A stretch of DNA of 64,000 bases from Mesocentrotus franciscanus. Its lineage: Eukaryota > Echinodermata > Echinoidea > Camarodonta > Strongylocentrotidae. The notes under the pieces were generated by a model. That model made no database searches. It was not told the origin of the DNA and saw nothing but the letters and a program-made list of their open reading frames with translations. This document shows, piece after piece, positions 37,401 to 51,900 of this stretch (the stretch's first letter is position 1; every line of letters starts with the position of its first letter). Location of the stretch: assembly GCA_037976565.1 (NCBI GenBank), contig CP137680.1, forward strand, positions 18,697,175 through 18,761,174. Direction: 5' to 3'. Position numbers and translations under genes: made by a program.

Positions 37401-40400
37401 CTCGGCGGTGATCAGCAAAAACCTGACTGATAAGGATATTGATGATCTGACAAATGTAAGACAGTCGTGTCTATTTGTTAAAGACAGGGTTTTGCCCAAG
37501 TCCCAATATCATTTTGCTAGTTCCTCATAATATACACTGTCATATGAAATCGTAAAAACTTCACATGGCGCCCATACTTTCGAAAGGAGAAGATGAAGCT
37601 ATTTTCTATTTTACTTCAATGTAATTCAAGTCTTGTCTACTAGTCTGCCGAACACACCTGCACACCACCCAGAGAACTGTACCCCAGACCTATAGTCTTG
37701 TAGATCTTTAAGGGTCCAACTCCAGAGATAGATCCTTGGTCATTTGCTTTAAGGATACCGAATAACAGTTACGAATAACAGTATGAGTATTACCATTACT
37801 TAGTTTTACTATAACAGTACAGGTCTGAACTATTCAAAGATGATTTTTTTTTTAATGTTGCCGATCGTCAGGTTGAACAGTTTAACAAATCTTTAGGACG
37901 CCATTGACCACAAATCATCGGCTTTCTGAAAAAAGGGACACTACCACCATGTATTGTCAATGATTATAATGTCCTTTAAGCGATGAGGTGATGACATACA
38001 CATGCTCAATACTCCTTTATCATGTTTACCTAAGGCCTTTGTCGACACCGTGAACCATATCCTGGATGACGCCAACCTCGGTGCATGGAAGACCTCGGAC
38101 GATACCGACATCGTGACCCAACAGCTGACGTCAGTGGTTGCGTCATCCGAAAACATGGCTCTCAGCATGGCGAGGGCGAGACGTCGACTGGATCAGAAAA
38201 CTGAATCGACAATGACTTCAACCAACCAGAGTATATCATTCAACAAGACTAACATAGGTAACTCAAATTCATGTGTGTACTGGGAGGGGGGTGGGGATAC
38301 CCCAAACCCTGAATCGTGAATATTCCGGCAACTAATGGCTCAATGGCTCAATGGCTCAATGGTGTAAAGGAAATAGAAAACTATGCTCATTTTAAGAGGA
38401 AATTAAAGGAATACCTAATACTTGAGAGTCAGAGAAGAGAAGTGAATGACATGTTATATGATTGAAATTTGTATTCTTCTGCCGGTTCATACTTTTTCAT
38501 TTTGTATATACTTATGTTTTTGTACGTTATAGAAATTCTACAAATTCATCATTATTTTCCTCTTCTTCCTCCTCCTCTTTTTCTTCTTCTCCTTCTTCTT
38601 TTTCTTCTTGTACTCTTTATCATTTCCATCATCAGTTTAATGTTGTTATTATCATTATCTTTAATAAGTAATTCTTTTTATGGTTCTTATCTGTCTGTAA
38701 ATATTACTATTTTCACTTATTAATTTTGTACATGTCTGTAGGGGACCCCACTGGAAATAAACTCTCGAGCTTTTGTGGGTTATCCTGTTCAAGCTGACTT
38801 ATTTCTGATCTGTTATTATTGTATATGTTGGAAGCTTGTCGAATAAAAAATAAAAAAAAATCAATCAATCAATCAATCAACATGTATGCATTATTTTAAA
38901 AACAGAACAATCTGTGATAAATTTCGGTTTAAACAAAAATGGCTACACGAGCTCTTCACGGCTCCATTTATCTAGCAAAAGGGGAAAAGTAGTTTGTGTG
39001 GTGAAAATAACCCTCTCCTCTTTATGAGAGAGACAGAAAGTTTCAGCATGTTCTTTAAAAATAAAGATAGCCGACCTCGTTTATTTGTGGCAGTGACTAC
39101 GAAATGTTTGGAATTATTGTAATCATGTTAATAACAAAAATTACAGGTAGATCGTTTATCATCTGGGAAAGTACAAAAGCACTTAATTGTTTTATATAGA
39201 AGTTTGAAAATCTTGAGGAGGTTTACATCTTTACGTTTTCTCTTTTCCTTGTCCTTGCTAACAGAGTTCGACGTCGTCTTCGTAGCGGACTCTGAGAGCG
39301 ATGATAGCGAGACGATGACGTTCATTCGATCAGGCGGTAGTCTGTCTCTCCCACGGGAGGTCTTCAACATAGCCAATGAGCAAAGCTCTGGTAAGTCATG
39401 TGGTCCAATGGATGCTTCGGTACTCCGTTTGCCGCACGAAACTAGACGAAGCGGCAATCGTGCATTTATGTAACGTGCCGGTCCTTTATGTGACACCCCT
39501 ATGTTCAGCACTTTGTACATTAACCCTTCATGATTTTAAGTCGTGTATCTTTAATATTTCTATATTCTAGACAGGTGACGCGATTCCTACTGGTTATTTC
39601 TGCTTGCCTTACTTGGTTGAAGGGTCATTTTTTTTCTCCACCTCCAAACGTCAGGGGAGGGGGGGGGGGTATATGTATGTACACTGTAAAACGATAATAT
39701 TTAAATGAAGAAACTGGGATTTAAAAAGAAATAGATGCCTTTTTGGTTTCCTTTTCAGACTGTGATTTATCGACTTTACTGACTTCGTTAATCAAATATT
39801 CATTACATTTGAATGAGATAACAGTTTGATGTTAAAATAAATAGTGGGTTTATTCTACATGCATTTTTTCATGTTTAACAGATCAATTAGCTATATACAG
39901 AGCTAGGTACCCATCGCTTGCATCCTTATATTCTGCCTTAGAAGAGGAAACCATTTCGAGGTAAGAACGCCCTCACATCTTCGTTCTTAGTTTTTTGATC
40001 CATAAGAAGGAACGTTACATTTTTAGCGGAGTTTACATTTTAGTGAATGCAATTAGGCGCAAAATAGCAATGTGTTATAGAATAGGTGCTGAACCTTGAA
40101 CTACTAGCTCTTTCAGTTATTATGTCGAGTTATCAAGGAACCAGTTGAATTAGAACTTTTGTCACATGTGATTCGATGAGAATTCCATTCAGAGACAACA
40201 AAGATTTCTCCTTCTACATTTCCGTCATATTTAACGGCCGACTGAAAAAAGGCTCATTCTATAACCGACAATGTCAATAGCGTAACAACGGTTCAGTCCT
40301 TTATCTTTCATATCCGTGTAATTTGTTTTAATGGATCTTTAGCCATTGGCTCAAGTACTATGTCGTCAAATGGTTGAGATAATTTTCCAGACCTTAAATC

Positions 40401-43400
40401 TGTTGACTTATCCCTTTTTAATCTATGTTTTAGGATCAATACTGATGTCATGGCGACTAAGATCCTGGGTATAGACGAAGCTTTCTTCAAGGATCTGACC
40501 GAACCTGTTGTAGGAATTTACAAGCATCAAGAGGTAAAATTCGTTTTTATTCAATGAAGGAAATGTTAAACACTCTTAAATCCAATCTAGTCGACTTTCT
40601 CTATTATGAAGTAAATGGGTACCTAGAATGAGGTATGCCCTGAGTGCGTTGAGGGCCATAATATTGACAACAAGCTAATAACAGGGAAATCAATAGTTTG
40701 CAATGAGAGCTATGTGCTGTTTGTACTATGTAATGTTGTTTATTTTATCATCATTGTTGTCCCCAAAATATATGATGCGTAATACGAAATTGCTTGGACT
40801 GAAATTGGTTACACTTCAAACCACTGCACTGAATGACGAATTTTACATCATTCGATTGTGATTTCGTAATTATTTAAGTATCCTCTTTTCCCAGCTTGGC
40901 GCCAATTTAAACCCGAGTTGTGTGTTCCTGGATCTCGATCAAACGTAAGTATTGCAGGCAGTGTTCCCTTATTTCCCCTTTCTCTCCTTTTGGTAATTGA
41001 AAGAAATGCGTATTATTTTCACACAGCTGATATCTCGTCATGTAATTATGTTGGAAACAGAGGAATGATTATTAGTCTCTTTCTTTGTTTTTATATTGAT
41101 TTACTTAGAGGGTCAGATGTACATTGGTCCTATGGAAGTGCATAGTGACCTTTTAACATAATTCGATAATTTTGCGGTGTACAATTACGGGCAAGTAACA
41201 ATTTTGTCTGTGGCTTTGTTGATTGTCTTCTTGTCACCAGTGAAACACCAGGGAAAATTCTTAAAGATATATTTTGTTTGCCAGAGTGGGATCCCAGAAA
41301 TCATTAATATTCTTACCTACAATTGTTAAAACACCGTTTTATATTGGTGTTGATAGGCTTTCGGTATGTGTTTTGTCATTTATATTTTGATGTTTATTTT
41401 GTCAACGTTTCTATTACTGTTGCAATAGAATCCACAAATAGTTATTTATGTATTTGATATTTCTAAATAATTTATTTGAAACAGTTCTAGCGAAGAGTCG
41501 GAACTCTGGAAGGCGACTGGATGTGAAGTCTACGCCAGCAATGAAACCCATACGACCTGTCACTGTTTCCATCTCACGAACTTTGCAGTCATCATGGATG
41601 TCCATGGTGTTCAGGTATAACTATGATCATAGTCGACTTTTAGCTATCTTCTTTGATTATGAAAAAAAAGAATGCCACATATATTCATGAATTGATATCT
41701 AGTTTTGTTGGAATGGGAAGTAAAGAACACTGTTTGTCACAAATTGTTACTTTTGTGAAGTGAGAGTGACACAAAATGACGTTACTTTTTATCTCTACCT
41801 TCTGCAACAAAAGTAAATCGCTTGAGGTGACGATGTTTTCCATGAATAAAGTACATAATTTTTTGGCGGCTGTTATTGCATCTATTTCATCTTTCTTATT
41901 CTTTTTTTTTGTTTGAGGGGGGGGGGGGTGGTATGAAAGATTGTTGCCGTGAAAATACTCTTATAAGATTTCTGGGAACGGCAATGCTCATAATGTAGAA
42001 TAAAGTGATGCTACACCGCTTCCTGTTCCAGTGATGTGATAAAAATCGGTTGGAAAAAAACCCAAGTAATGCGGTAAAAAGGATGGAACTTTTTTTAAAT
42101 GCTCTCGTTGTAGTCATTCTGCTTATGTCGAAAAAAACAGCAACGTCACAATATGTACTTATAGCGAACAACTGCGTGTTTCTAGTTTCTCTTGAATGTT
42201 TTTGTTGCTTTTTGCCAATTGCAGGGTAGCCTGTCGAACGGCCATGAGACAGCCCTGTCTATCATATCTCAGATCGGAGGTTCTGTGTCCATTGTAGGAT
42301 GTGTGACATCCGTTGCAGTATACGAGTTCTTCAGGTAGGTATAATCTATTGTTGAGGAGGTCATGGTTTAACCATATCCCCCTTTTTCAATTCGTGGGAA
42401 GAAAAAAAAATCCCTTTGGAAGTGCCATTGTCAAAATTATGATGATGAACCTGATCAGTAAGTTTTTGATACGTTGACGTTTGACATGTTAGAAGGTCAT
42501 TTGAAGGGCAATCCAACCCTCGTAATATGTTATTTGAATGAAAGCGAAAAAGCAGAAAAAAATCAGATAAACGGAGTTTGAAATAATTCGGACCAATAAT
42601 AGGAAAGTTATGAATGTTTGAAATATGAGATCACTACGGCTATGCGAATATCAAATTGGCAATTTTGTCAGTGGATTGTGACGTAGTGAGGGATAACTAT
42701 CCCGTTTGTCGTGTACTAAAATATCACTAATTTCTGCTTTTCTCACTTCTCAAAATAATTTATGGAGAGTATAATTTTCTCATTTATTTTGCCCGAACTT
42801 ATTCAAACTTTCACCAGTATATTTCTCTGATTTCTCTGCTAACTTCTTCAGTAGTTTGCTATCAAGGTAAGATTTCCCTTTATTATAGGTGATGAGTTGT
42901 AGTGAACTTTTCCATTGTGAATGGTATCACATAAATGTGTTGATAGTTAATGAAATTTGGTTGCATTGGTTACTTACTAAAAGTCAAATACGTAAAATGT
43001 CAATTTTTGATATACGAAATGCCAACACTTGATAACTTATCAGGCTCTGGTATCACTTGCGGAAATTTCTCACATATGCCCTATGTGAAGAAAAAAAGGG
43101 CTGTGGTAATCATTCATTTTTTATTTCGGTTATGTTGTTCATGTGGTCATTACAGATTGAAGTCGGACAGGATACGTGTTCACGAAAATCTAGGAGTGGC
43201 CATTGCAATCTCGCAGCTTATATTCCTGGTGGGGATGGAGCGAACAGATATCGTGGTTAGTAGTCATGACCAATAGTAATTTTTTCACCATCACCAAAGT
43301 AATAGAGTCCTGTCACTTTTATGCTATTTGCGGGCTGTCGTTCGAGATGGAGGGAGTGTATACGCAACAAGCAAAGTAGAATGAAGGGTTGTCACTACAT

Positions 43401-44667
43401 TTTGTAGTTTTTGTAAGTTCGACGTTTATAAAAAGTTTGACACGGTGATCGAGTGGGGTAAACCCACTTATCAAGAAACATTGTGATATGCTTTTATCGC
43501 CCGATCCCCTTTCTTGATGAATATTGACCGTGCATTATCATGTCATCACACATTCTTCAACCTAATTATACTTCTGAACGCATTCATATTCACCACCTAA
43601 ATGGATTGCACCCGGACTCGTTCATTCTCAGTCCGGGAGGACCAGCTAAAAATATGAATGGTATCAGCACCATTTTATTCCGCATTCAGTGCGGACTTCA
43701 CGACCTCAGCTTCGAGACGAGCCGTGAATGCTGAGCGAGTCCGCATCGGAAATTAGATTCTCTGTAATACAATAATTATGAAGAAAAAAGAGGCGGAAGT
43801 ACATTAGCGCCGTTAAAAAAAAGGTAAATGTAGTAGAAGATAAGATTTAAAAAAGGAAACTAAATTTCTCTTTCGTTAACTTGTTCCTCCCCAGTGGTTA
43901 TGCAAAGCGGTTGCTATCGCTTTCCACTACGCAATCACTGCCATGTTCTGCTGGATGTTGTTAGAGGGCGTACATCTCTATGTCATGCTTGTCAAGGTGT
44001 TTGGTACAGGCAGAATGGTCAAGAAATACTTGCTAGCTGGTTGGGGTAAGTAGGAAACAAATAACCCCTTCTTGAGATTTTTAAAGAAGAGAGTGGATGG
44101 GATAGGGTCTTGCAAATTTTATTTTCCTTGGGATCCCCCCCCCCCACCATTTACCACACCATAGGCCTCAACAATATGGTGGTTCCAGATTGTAACACAT
44201 TTTAGCCCCAAAGACTGCTTCCATCAGTTCTTGTTTTCTCACTATTCCCGAATAACACTACATACCTCTCGATGAAATGACGTATACAAATATTAATAAA
44301 ACATTGCTAATGTTACGGGACTCCTCAAGCCCCCCCCCCCGTCCATCCGCTACTAAAAATTATATTCACGCATTTTTTTTCTAGGTCTGTAAACATCGCA
44401 AGAGGTATTCTATGGATCCACTTTGTAATCGACATGCCAATGCAACTGTTGCATATAGAAAACACCTTGTACAGCCTTCTTGATATTATAAGTTAAATAT
44501 ATATATATAATAATAATAATAATTAAAACAATCAAAATAACAATCCTTGAGAGTTTACTTCTTCACTATGACCGGCAATTTTATTTTCTGTCTGAAGAAA
44601 TCAAATTGAAATCATTATTTGTATATTACCGTGACGGCGGATTATCCAAATTGAATTATTCTCTCTT

Positions 44668-44722
<55 letters not shown>

Positions 44723-47700
44723 CAGTGACCGTTGTCATGGTATAGCTTTTACCTTGCTGTTTTATTTTGTTTTCATTTCTTGATTTTAATCCAATTAATT
44801 AAGTTATCTTCTTCTTTAAATAGGAATTCCCTTGATTGTTGCTGGAGTTTCAGCTGGTATCTTCTATAAAGAATACGCATCAGGCAACGTGTAAGAAATA
44901 TATTTAATATATAAATATTCTTCAAAATCTAACATTCGCAAGTATGAAAATGACAATAGAGCATTGCAGTTCCAACAGACCTGAGCCCCGTCAAGATCGA
45001 TCGATCCAACTCAATCGCAAGTCAGTCCAATCAGTCGCAAGTTTGCAGTCTCCCATCTCTTATGTACATAGTTGCGATTGATACCGACTCTTTATAAGAC
45101 GGGGCCAAGATCTCTCCTATGTCATTGCTCAATGCTCAGTTATCCAATTGTTATCGATTTATTTTGAAGAAAGGCTTATCATTTATATATAATGTGAGAC
45201 ATTTTAGAGCAAAAATGGAACAAGAACCGGAACTCATGGTTATCTTTAACAGTTAAGTATATATGCATATTGGAGAGTGGTGGATTTTCTTTTCACACGT
45301 AAAATCAAATGAACGAAAATTCGTTTCAATTGCTTAACAATATGTTTGATTTCATTATTTTCAATCTTTCCCTTTTACAAGCAGCACATACTGTATACCT
45401 ATGATGGGATATTGATGTTACACACAATATCACGTTGATATTAAGTATATCACATTATTAACCGAACAACCTTGAGCTGAATGACAGACCTTCTTTTACT
45501 TCTCAAACAATGATTATCAGTGATCAATCAATTAATCAGAAAACTTCATAACGTTCTCAACTTTCTTTTTACTTGCTGAAGGTGTTGGATGTCGACCAGA
45601 GCTATGCTCATCTCTTTTATACCTACGGTGGCCCTCGTGATCGTGGTGAGTATTGAACCTCTGACCTGCATCAATTCACATTGAATAATGTCGATGAACC
45701 AACACAGCTTACGATTAGTATAATTTAGGGGTAGTACAAGTGACTCATATTTGGTTTCAAAATGCAAGACAAGTCAGACGACCAGGACTTTATTATTTTG
45801 TTCCTTCTTTCTTGATAAAATACGATTTAGCAATGAACAGTTTGAGTTGATTTAGTGAAACATTACTATTCTATTTTGGTCATTATTTTTAGATAATGAC
45901 AAAAATATAGTAGCGTTATCAAAATAACTGAAGAACTACACGTTGTGAATTCTACTTTGAATAATACTTTGGTCGATTATATCTAGTCAGGGGCATGAAA
46001 TGTGTTCATATTGTCTACAAAGATATATAGAAACATTGATGTCCCGTAGATCGCAGGTGATTATAGTCAGTGGCGGATCTAGAAATTTCTTGCGGGGGCA
46101 CAAAATCGCATGGGGTGAAATATATGAAAACGATGGAGCGAGGCGTCAGCGGCGAGGAGCGGAGCGACCAAGCGGGGGTGGGTCTGGGAGGGGGTCAGAA
46201 CCCCCTCCCTGAGTAGGAAGCATTTGCACTTTTAGAACCACATTAGGTGCATTTTCAGGCACTTCCTGGATCAATATGACGTAAATTACTTTCTCCTACC
46301 CCCTCAAAGAGTAGGGATCCAGGGGCGGATGATGGGATCTAGCTTTTTGCTAAGGGGTTGACCCAATGACGACACGGAGTATCGTCCACGAGCCGCGAAG
46401 CGGCGAGGCGATTTTTTTGTTTGTTGCTATTTTGAACCCCCGTAAATGATGTTTTCCTGGCATCTACTGACACAATGGAGACCATAAAAAGCAGTGCATG
46501 ACAATTACGTCTTTTAAAATCAAGTAACAGTTTAAGGGGGGTTGACCCAAAGACGATGCAGAGCATTGTCCACGAGCCGCGTAGCGGCGAGGCGATTTTT
46601 TGGGTGCTATTTTGAACCCCCTGGCATCTATATATATACTAACACAATGGAGACCATAAAAAGCAGTGCATGATAACGTCTTTTTAAATCAAGCAACAGT
46701 TTAATGGGGTTTGATCGACCAAATGACGATGCGGAGCATCGTCCACGAGCCGCGAAGTCCGAGCCGCGTAGCGGCGAGGCGATTTTTTTTTTTTTTTTTG
46801 GGGGCTATTTTGAACCCCCGTAAGTGATGTTTTCCTGGCATCTACTAACACAATGGAGGCCATAAAACAGTGCATGATAATTACGTCTTTTTAAATCAAG
46901 TAACAGTTTAAGGGGGGTTCAACCCAATGACGATGCGGAGCCTCGTCCACGAGCCGCAAGGTCCGAGCTGCGTAGCGGCGAGGCGATTTTTTTTTTTTTT
47001 TTTTTTTGGGGGTATTTGAATCCCCGTATGTGATGTTTTCCTGGCATCTACTAACACAATGGAGACCATAAAAAGCAGTGCATGATAACGTCTTTTAAAT
47101 CAAGTAACAGTTTAATGGGGTTTGATCGACCAAATGACGATGCGGAGCATCGTCCACGAGCCCGAAGTCCGAGCCGCGTAGCGGCGAGGCGATTTTTTTT
47201 TTTTTTTTTGGGGGCTATTTTGAACCCCGTAAGTGATGTTTTCCTGGCATCTACTAACACAATGGAGGCCATAAAAGCATTGCATGATAACGTCTTTTAA
47301 ATCACTTAAGTAACAGTTTAAGGGGGGTTCTACCCAATGACGATGCAGAACATCGTCCACGAGCCGCAAGGTCCGAGCCGCGTAGCGGCGAGGCGATTTT
47401 TTTAACCCGCCCCGCCCCTTACCCGGTAAAAAAAAACACATTCTTATAATATCATCCCCCTTTCTTTCTTTTCCCTTCTCATTATTCTCCTTTTCCACCT
47501 TTTCTCTCCCCCGTCTTTCCGCCTTTCTTCTTTTCCCGCCTTTTCTCTCCTCTCTCTTCCCCTTTCCCCTCCTTTTTTCCTCTCCCTTTTCTTTCCGCCC
47601 TCTTTTCTTCTTCTTTCTCTCTTCCCTTTTTTTCTTTTTCCTCTCCTTTTTCTCCTTTTCTTTTTTTTGGCCGGGGGGCACGTGCCCCCTGTGCCCCCCC

Positions 47701-48897
47701 TGGATCCGCCACTGATAGTATAGTCATATCGACTGCTACGAGAGGACTAGCTGTTTCTATACGCTCAAGGGATAGTTGAATCCCCTGCTATCACCCCGAG
47801 GCGCGCCTGGGTGGGCGGCGCGCCTCGGGGTGATAGCAGGGGATTCAACTATCCCGCGAGCCAGTATAGAAACAGCTAGTCCTCGAGTATTAAAGCAGTC
47901 GATATGACTTTTATATGCCGAATTAAAACAAAAATCTACCAAGAATTCTTACCTTAGCCTTTTAGTGAGTAAAAATTTGTTAAAACATCACAGAAAATCT
48001 GAAACACTGTCTGTTAATCTTCGCTTAATCTTCGAGTGAAAGTTTCAATCATTTGGGAATCGCAGACAAAGAGCACTGTATATGGCGTCCGTGCTCGCAC
48101 GTAGACAATTTTAACACGCAAACCAATGGGGGTCGCAGTAAACCAATGGGAATCGCAGGATAATGAGGCAAAGGGTAGAAACTTTTAACTAGGCCCTGTG
48201 GGCTATTGCTATGCCCTGTGAGTGGGGCATGGCTTGAAATCACGACTCCAATTTCGACCAATCAGATGGCTAGATTTCTAAGGTGAGGTATATAATTTGT
48301 TTTAATAGTGGTTCTAATGGTCCTAACAAGTCATAATGAGACCCATGGAAGCCGGGCAATGATGTAATAAATAAGAACAGAATATAGTACCCAACGGTAT
48401 TGCAGGGAAGAAAAGGGGGAGGGGGAGGGCTGATAGCCCCCGAAAAATGTATCTACGGGCATATTCGTGGGAACATAAGAGACTTTCGTCAAATCGCAAA
48501 CATAATTATGCTTATCTTGTGAACTTCAACTTTCAGCAGTGTGGATTTTTCGTACCACATTATGGATTTAAAAGAATAAATATTCATCCCTCATTTTTTT
48601 TTTCGCAGGTGAACACGGCTTTCTTGATAATGGTCCTGCATGTCATGATGAGATCCATGTCAGCCAAGTATAAGAGCAGAGTCTCTAGCAATACATCACA
48701 AGTCAAGTAAGTCTACAACCGTTAACTCAGTGTAGCTACCGGTGAGGGGCGGATGGGGAGGGGGGGGGGTAGGCTCGGGAGTATGTACCGCCCTTTAATC
48801 GATTGGAAAGAAGGGCGGTTCAGAATTGTTTTATAACACAATATTAAATTTGGACTTTCCTTACCAAGAGTTAGCCTCATCAATATTGTAGTAGAAC

Positions 48898-48933
<36 letters not shown>

Positions 48934-51900
48934 AGGAAGGGGGAGAGGAGGAGGAATGGAATGAAGTGCTTTATCATTATATGTACTTGTTATTTCTTGT
49001 CTAGGGCTGGATTGAAGGCGGCCGCCATCTTGTTGCCTCTGCTTGGTCTCACTTGGGTATTTGGATTTCTCTCGGTGAACGCTCGAACTCTCGTCTTCAC
49101 CTACATGTTCGCCATCCTCAACTCATTCCAGGTGAGCTTTTCAAGTTGTAATAAACAATCATAGTGGCGCATCCACAAAGAAGGGCGTAGCCGGTTTGCA
49201 TGAAAAAAATTATACAAAATCTCTCATTTTTCATCTACGATATTCCCTATCGTCAAGTCATTTCATGTGAGAAGTTTAGATAGTCATTAAGACATAACCC
49301 ATTGGCGTATCCACCGAAAGGCGTAGCCGGCGCACGCCCTTACCATTTGCAAGCCCCCCCCCCAAATATCATGTTTTCACTTACAATTTGTTCGCAATGG
49401 TCAACTCATTTTACGTGATATATTCTGTCACCGACGCCATTCACCAGTGGCTTATCCGCGGTAAAGGGCGTAGCCGGTGTACGCCGTTCCCATTTCAGCC
49501 TTCCAACAAGTATACCTCAGCAGTCAGCTCTGAGGCTTCTTTCCATGCACCTTTATCAATCCTATGGCTGCCTGTTCCATTCTTTTAAGACAGTTTCATT
49601 GTCAAAGTTTATTGTAGTTACTCCAGTTTTTGGATACTCCCTAGCAACGTGTGTGTTTTAGGTATCAACTATATTTTAAATCAAATTTAGGTTGTGCTTT
49701 TCAGCCTACGTGGTATCTCATAAATATTTTGTATCTAAATTAATGTAGAAAATTACGAAATTACAAAATAAGTGATGTCAGCTTTAATACTCCAGAGTCT
49801 TTCAAACTTACAACACATTTTTACAATTTTGATTTTTGATCCACAGGGACTGTTCTTCTTCATCGCCCATTGTGTCCTTAATATGGAGGTATGTAAAACC
49901 CACCGCACACTTTACGATCTTCTTTTTAAAACAAAATGACAATAAAATTAGCTATATAAATCTAAACACAGATCATCTATATGATGTAGGTTCTAAATAA
50001 TGATAAGAATACTAACAACCGGTATATTAGCGCATTTAGGGCTTCTCGTCAGAATTAAAGCCGAATCGGCTTCAAATCGCAGACAATCGCACTACTTGTA
50101 TGACGTCACTGCGATTCTGAGCCGATTTAGCTATTCCTCTTGCAAGGAAGCTTGAAATCCATTGACATTTTAATTTCATTAATCACATGAATATTCAAAT
50201 CATCGATCATTCAGATTTTAGAAGTTTGAATGTTGATATAAAATGCTATTGCAATTCCTCAAAAATCGGACGTAGTCAGATCGTATAGTGTGCGGTGGCT
50301 TAAGATATACATTTCACATTCTGTATAATTAATGACATTAATAGATTCATTTTGTCATCGTTAAAATGTTACAGCAAAATTCATTTGGACTTTTTACCTC
50401 CTTAATTTCATGTCTATGGTCTAAAACCTTGCTTAAAAAAAAAAATCTTAAAATATTGTTTCCTTCAGATGAACGAATGTCAATTTCTACCGATATTTAA
50501 GTTCCAGTATGTTCTACTTTATTTGAACCCCAAACATGTTGCGATCACTTTTTTCTTATTACGTGCGTTGGCGAATTTAAGGTGGAAGGCACTACCTTTC
50601 CGCCCCTATTGAAACCTATCTGGCATACCTTAAGTATCCCCATTCCAAATTTTGGACTTAAAAGGTACCTGGAAAACCTTTAACTTCGTTTTCTGCCAAT
50701 CTGGAGCAATTTTCGAAGAAACTGCCGCCTGTAAATCTCCCAGTCAGTGATTTTTTTTCCGGATTGTGCCTCCATTTTACAGATTGCTGGATACGCCACT
50801 AATACGTGTTTAAAAAAAAAAGTTCATACATCTTTGAAAATCATTTACATTATGTGCGTGTGTGTGTGGGTGTGTGTGTATGTGTGTATTTTCAGGTAAG
50901 GAAGGCATACGAGCGCCGATACGGCAAGACCAGGGGAGGTGTCGTCAGCTCTACGGTTCTCTCGTCGGTCTCCAACACGGCTAGCGGCAAAGGCGGCAAC
51001 AGTAAGACTTCGGCCAAGTCGAGGTCGATCTCCGGATCATCGAAGAACAGGAGCAACGACACGGTGGCGCTTTGCAGGAAAGGCAGTGACGACTCTAACG
51101 GCATGGTAATGATAGCGATAGTATATGGTTAGATTCCTATGGAGAGCTTAGAAAGTACTTTGACCCTGGTTTTAGCTAAACTGGCGTTAGGCGATGAAGG
51201 CGTTCAATGAAATTCACCCTATCATCATGATCATTTATACATTCAGTACATCTCCGTTGGGAGTGGAAAGGTTGATTAATGTCTCGTCAAAGGGTGTTGG
51301 TGCCGCGAACCATTTAATCCACAGATCTGCATGTATGCACTAAAGCAAGAAATGTCTACCACTTTTAAGATACCTGCGTAAGGATGATTAATTGGATTTT
51401 CTTGAAATAAATATAGTTGAGCCATTATGCTCTAGGAAGGTCCTAAAAGCAATTTGCCACGAGAGCAATGTTTGTTGAACACAAAGGCATCTACATTCTT
51501 AAATGTTCTCATCAACTTTTGAAAAAGCGTCCCCAACAATCAGTCCAACAGATGTAAAGGGAAGCAAGGTTTCATGTGTGGCTACACTGGTGTTCTTATA
51601 AAGTTGACGGAAAACATTATTCATCAACTATTTCCGGTTCGAATCCGAGTCATAGTACTAACGCCCTTCGTCAACATGAATGATATCTACGTTTGCCGTT
51701 CTTCACCCAGGAGCAGGAAGTGCATCTCTGAATGCAAGTATTGCAATCAAATCAAACTTATAGGACCTTATGACAGCTCAGCAGGAATGAGGGGGGTAAT
51801 GACGATATTTATTATTTATTGCATTATTTACTTTAAAAAAAAGTCTTTTCAAATGAATCCTATTGATGGTATTAATTAGAGATCCGCTGGCAGGACTCGA

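Larger units (their letters stand above)
45646..48608 (+). other. aGPCR intron 30 (2.96 kb)
   Basis: Filled mostly by the CAGTGGCGG-ended element (46068-47714) and a foldback element (47724-47907). 48050-48260 has CCAATGGG/CCAATCAG motifs and may be another decayed repeat. Confidence 0.6.

Noticed and set aside
47112..47727. Lys/Glu/Arg-rich minus ORFs of up to 189 codons
   Set aside because: They read a polypyrimidine tract and the tandem units of a transposable element; no motif.
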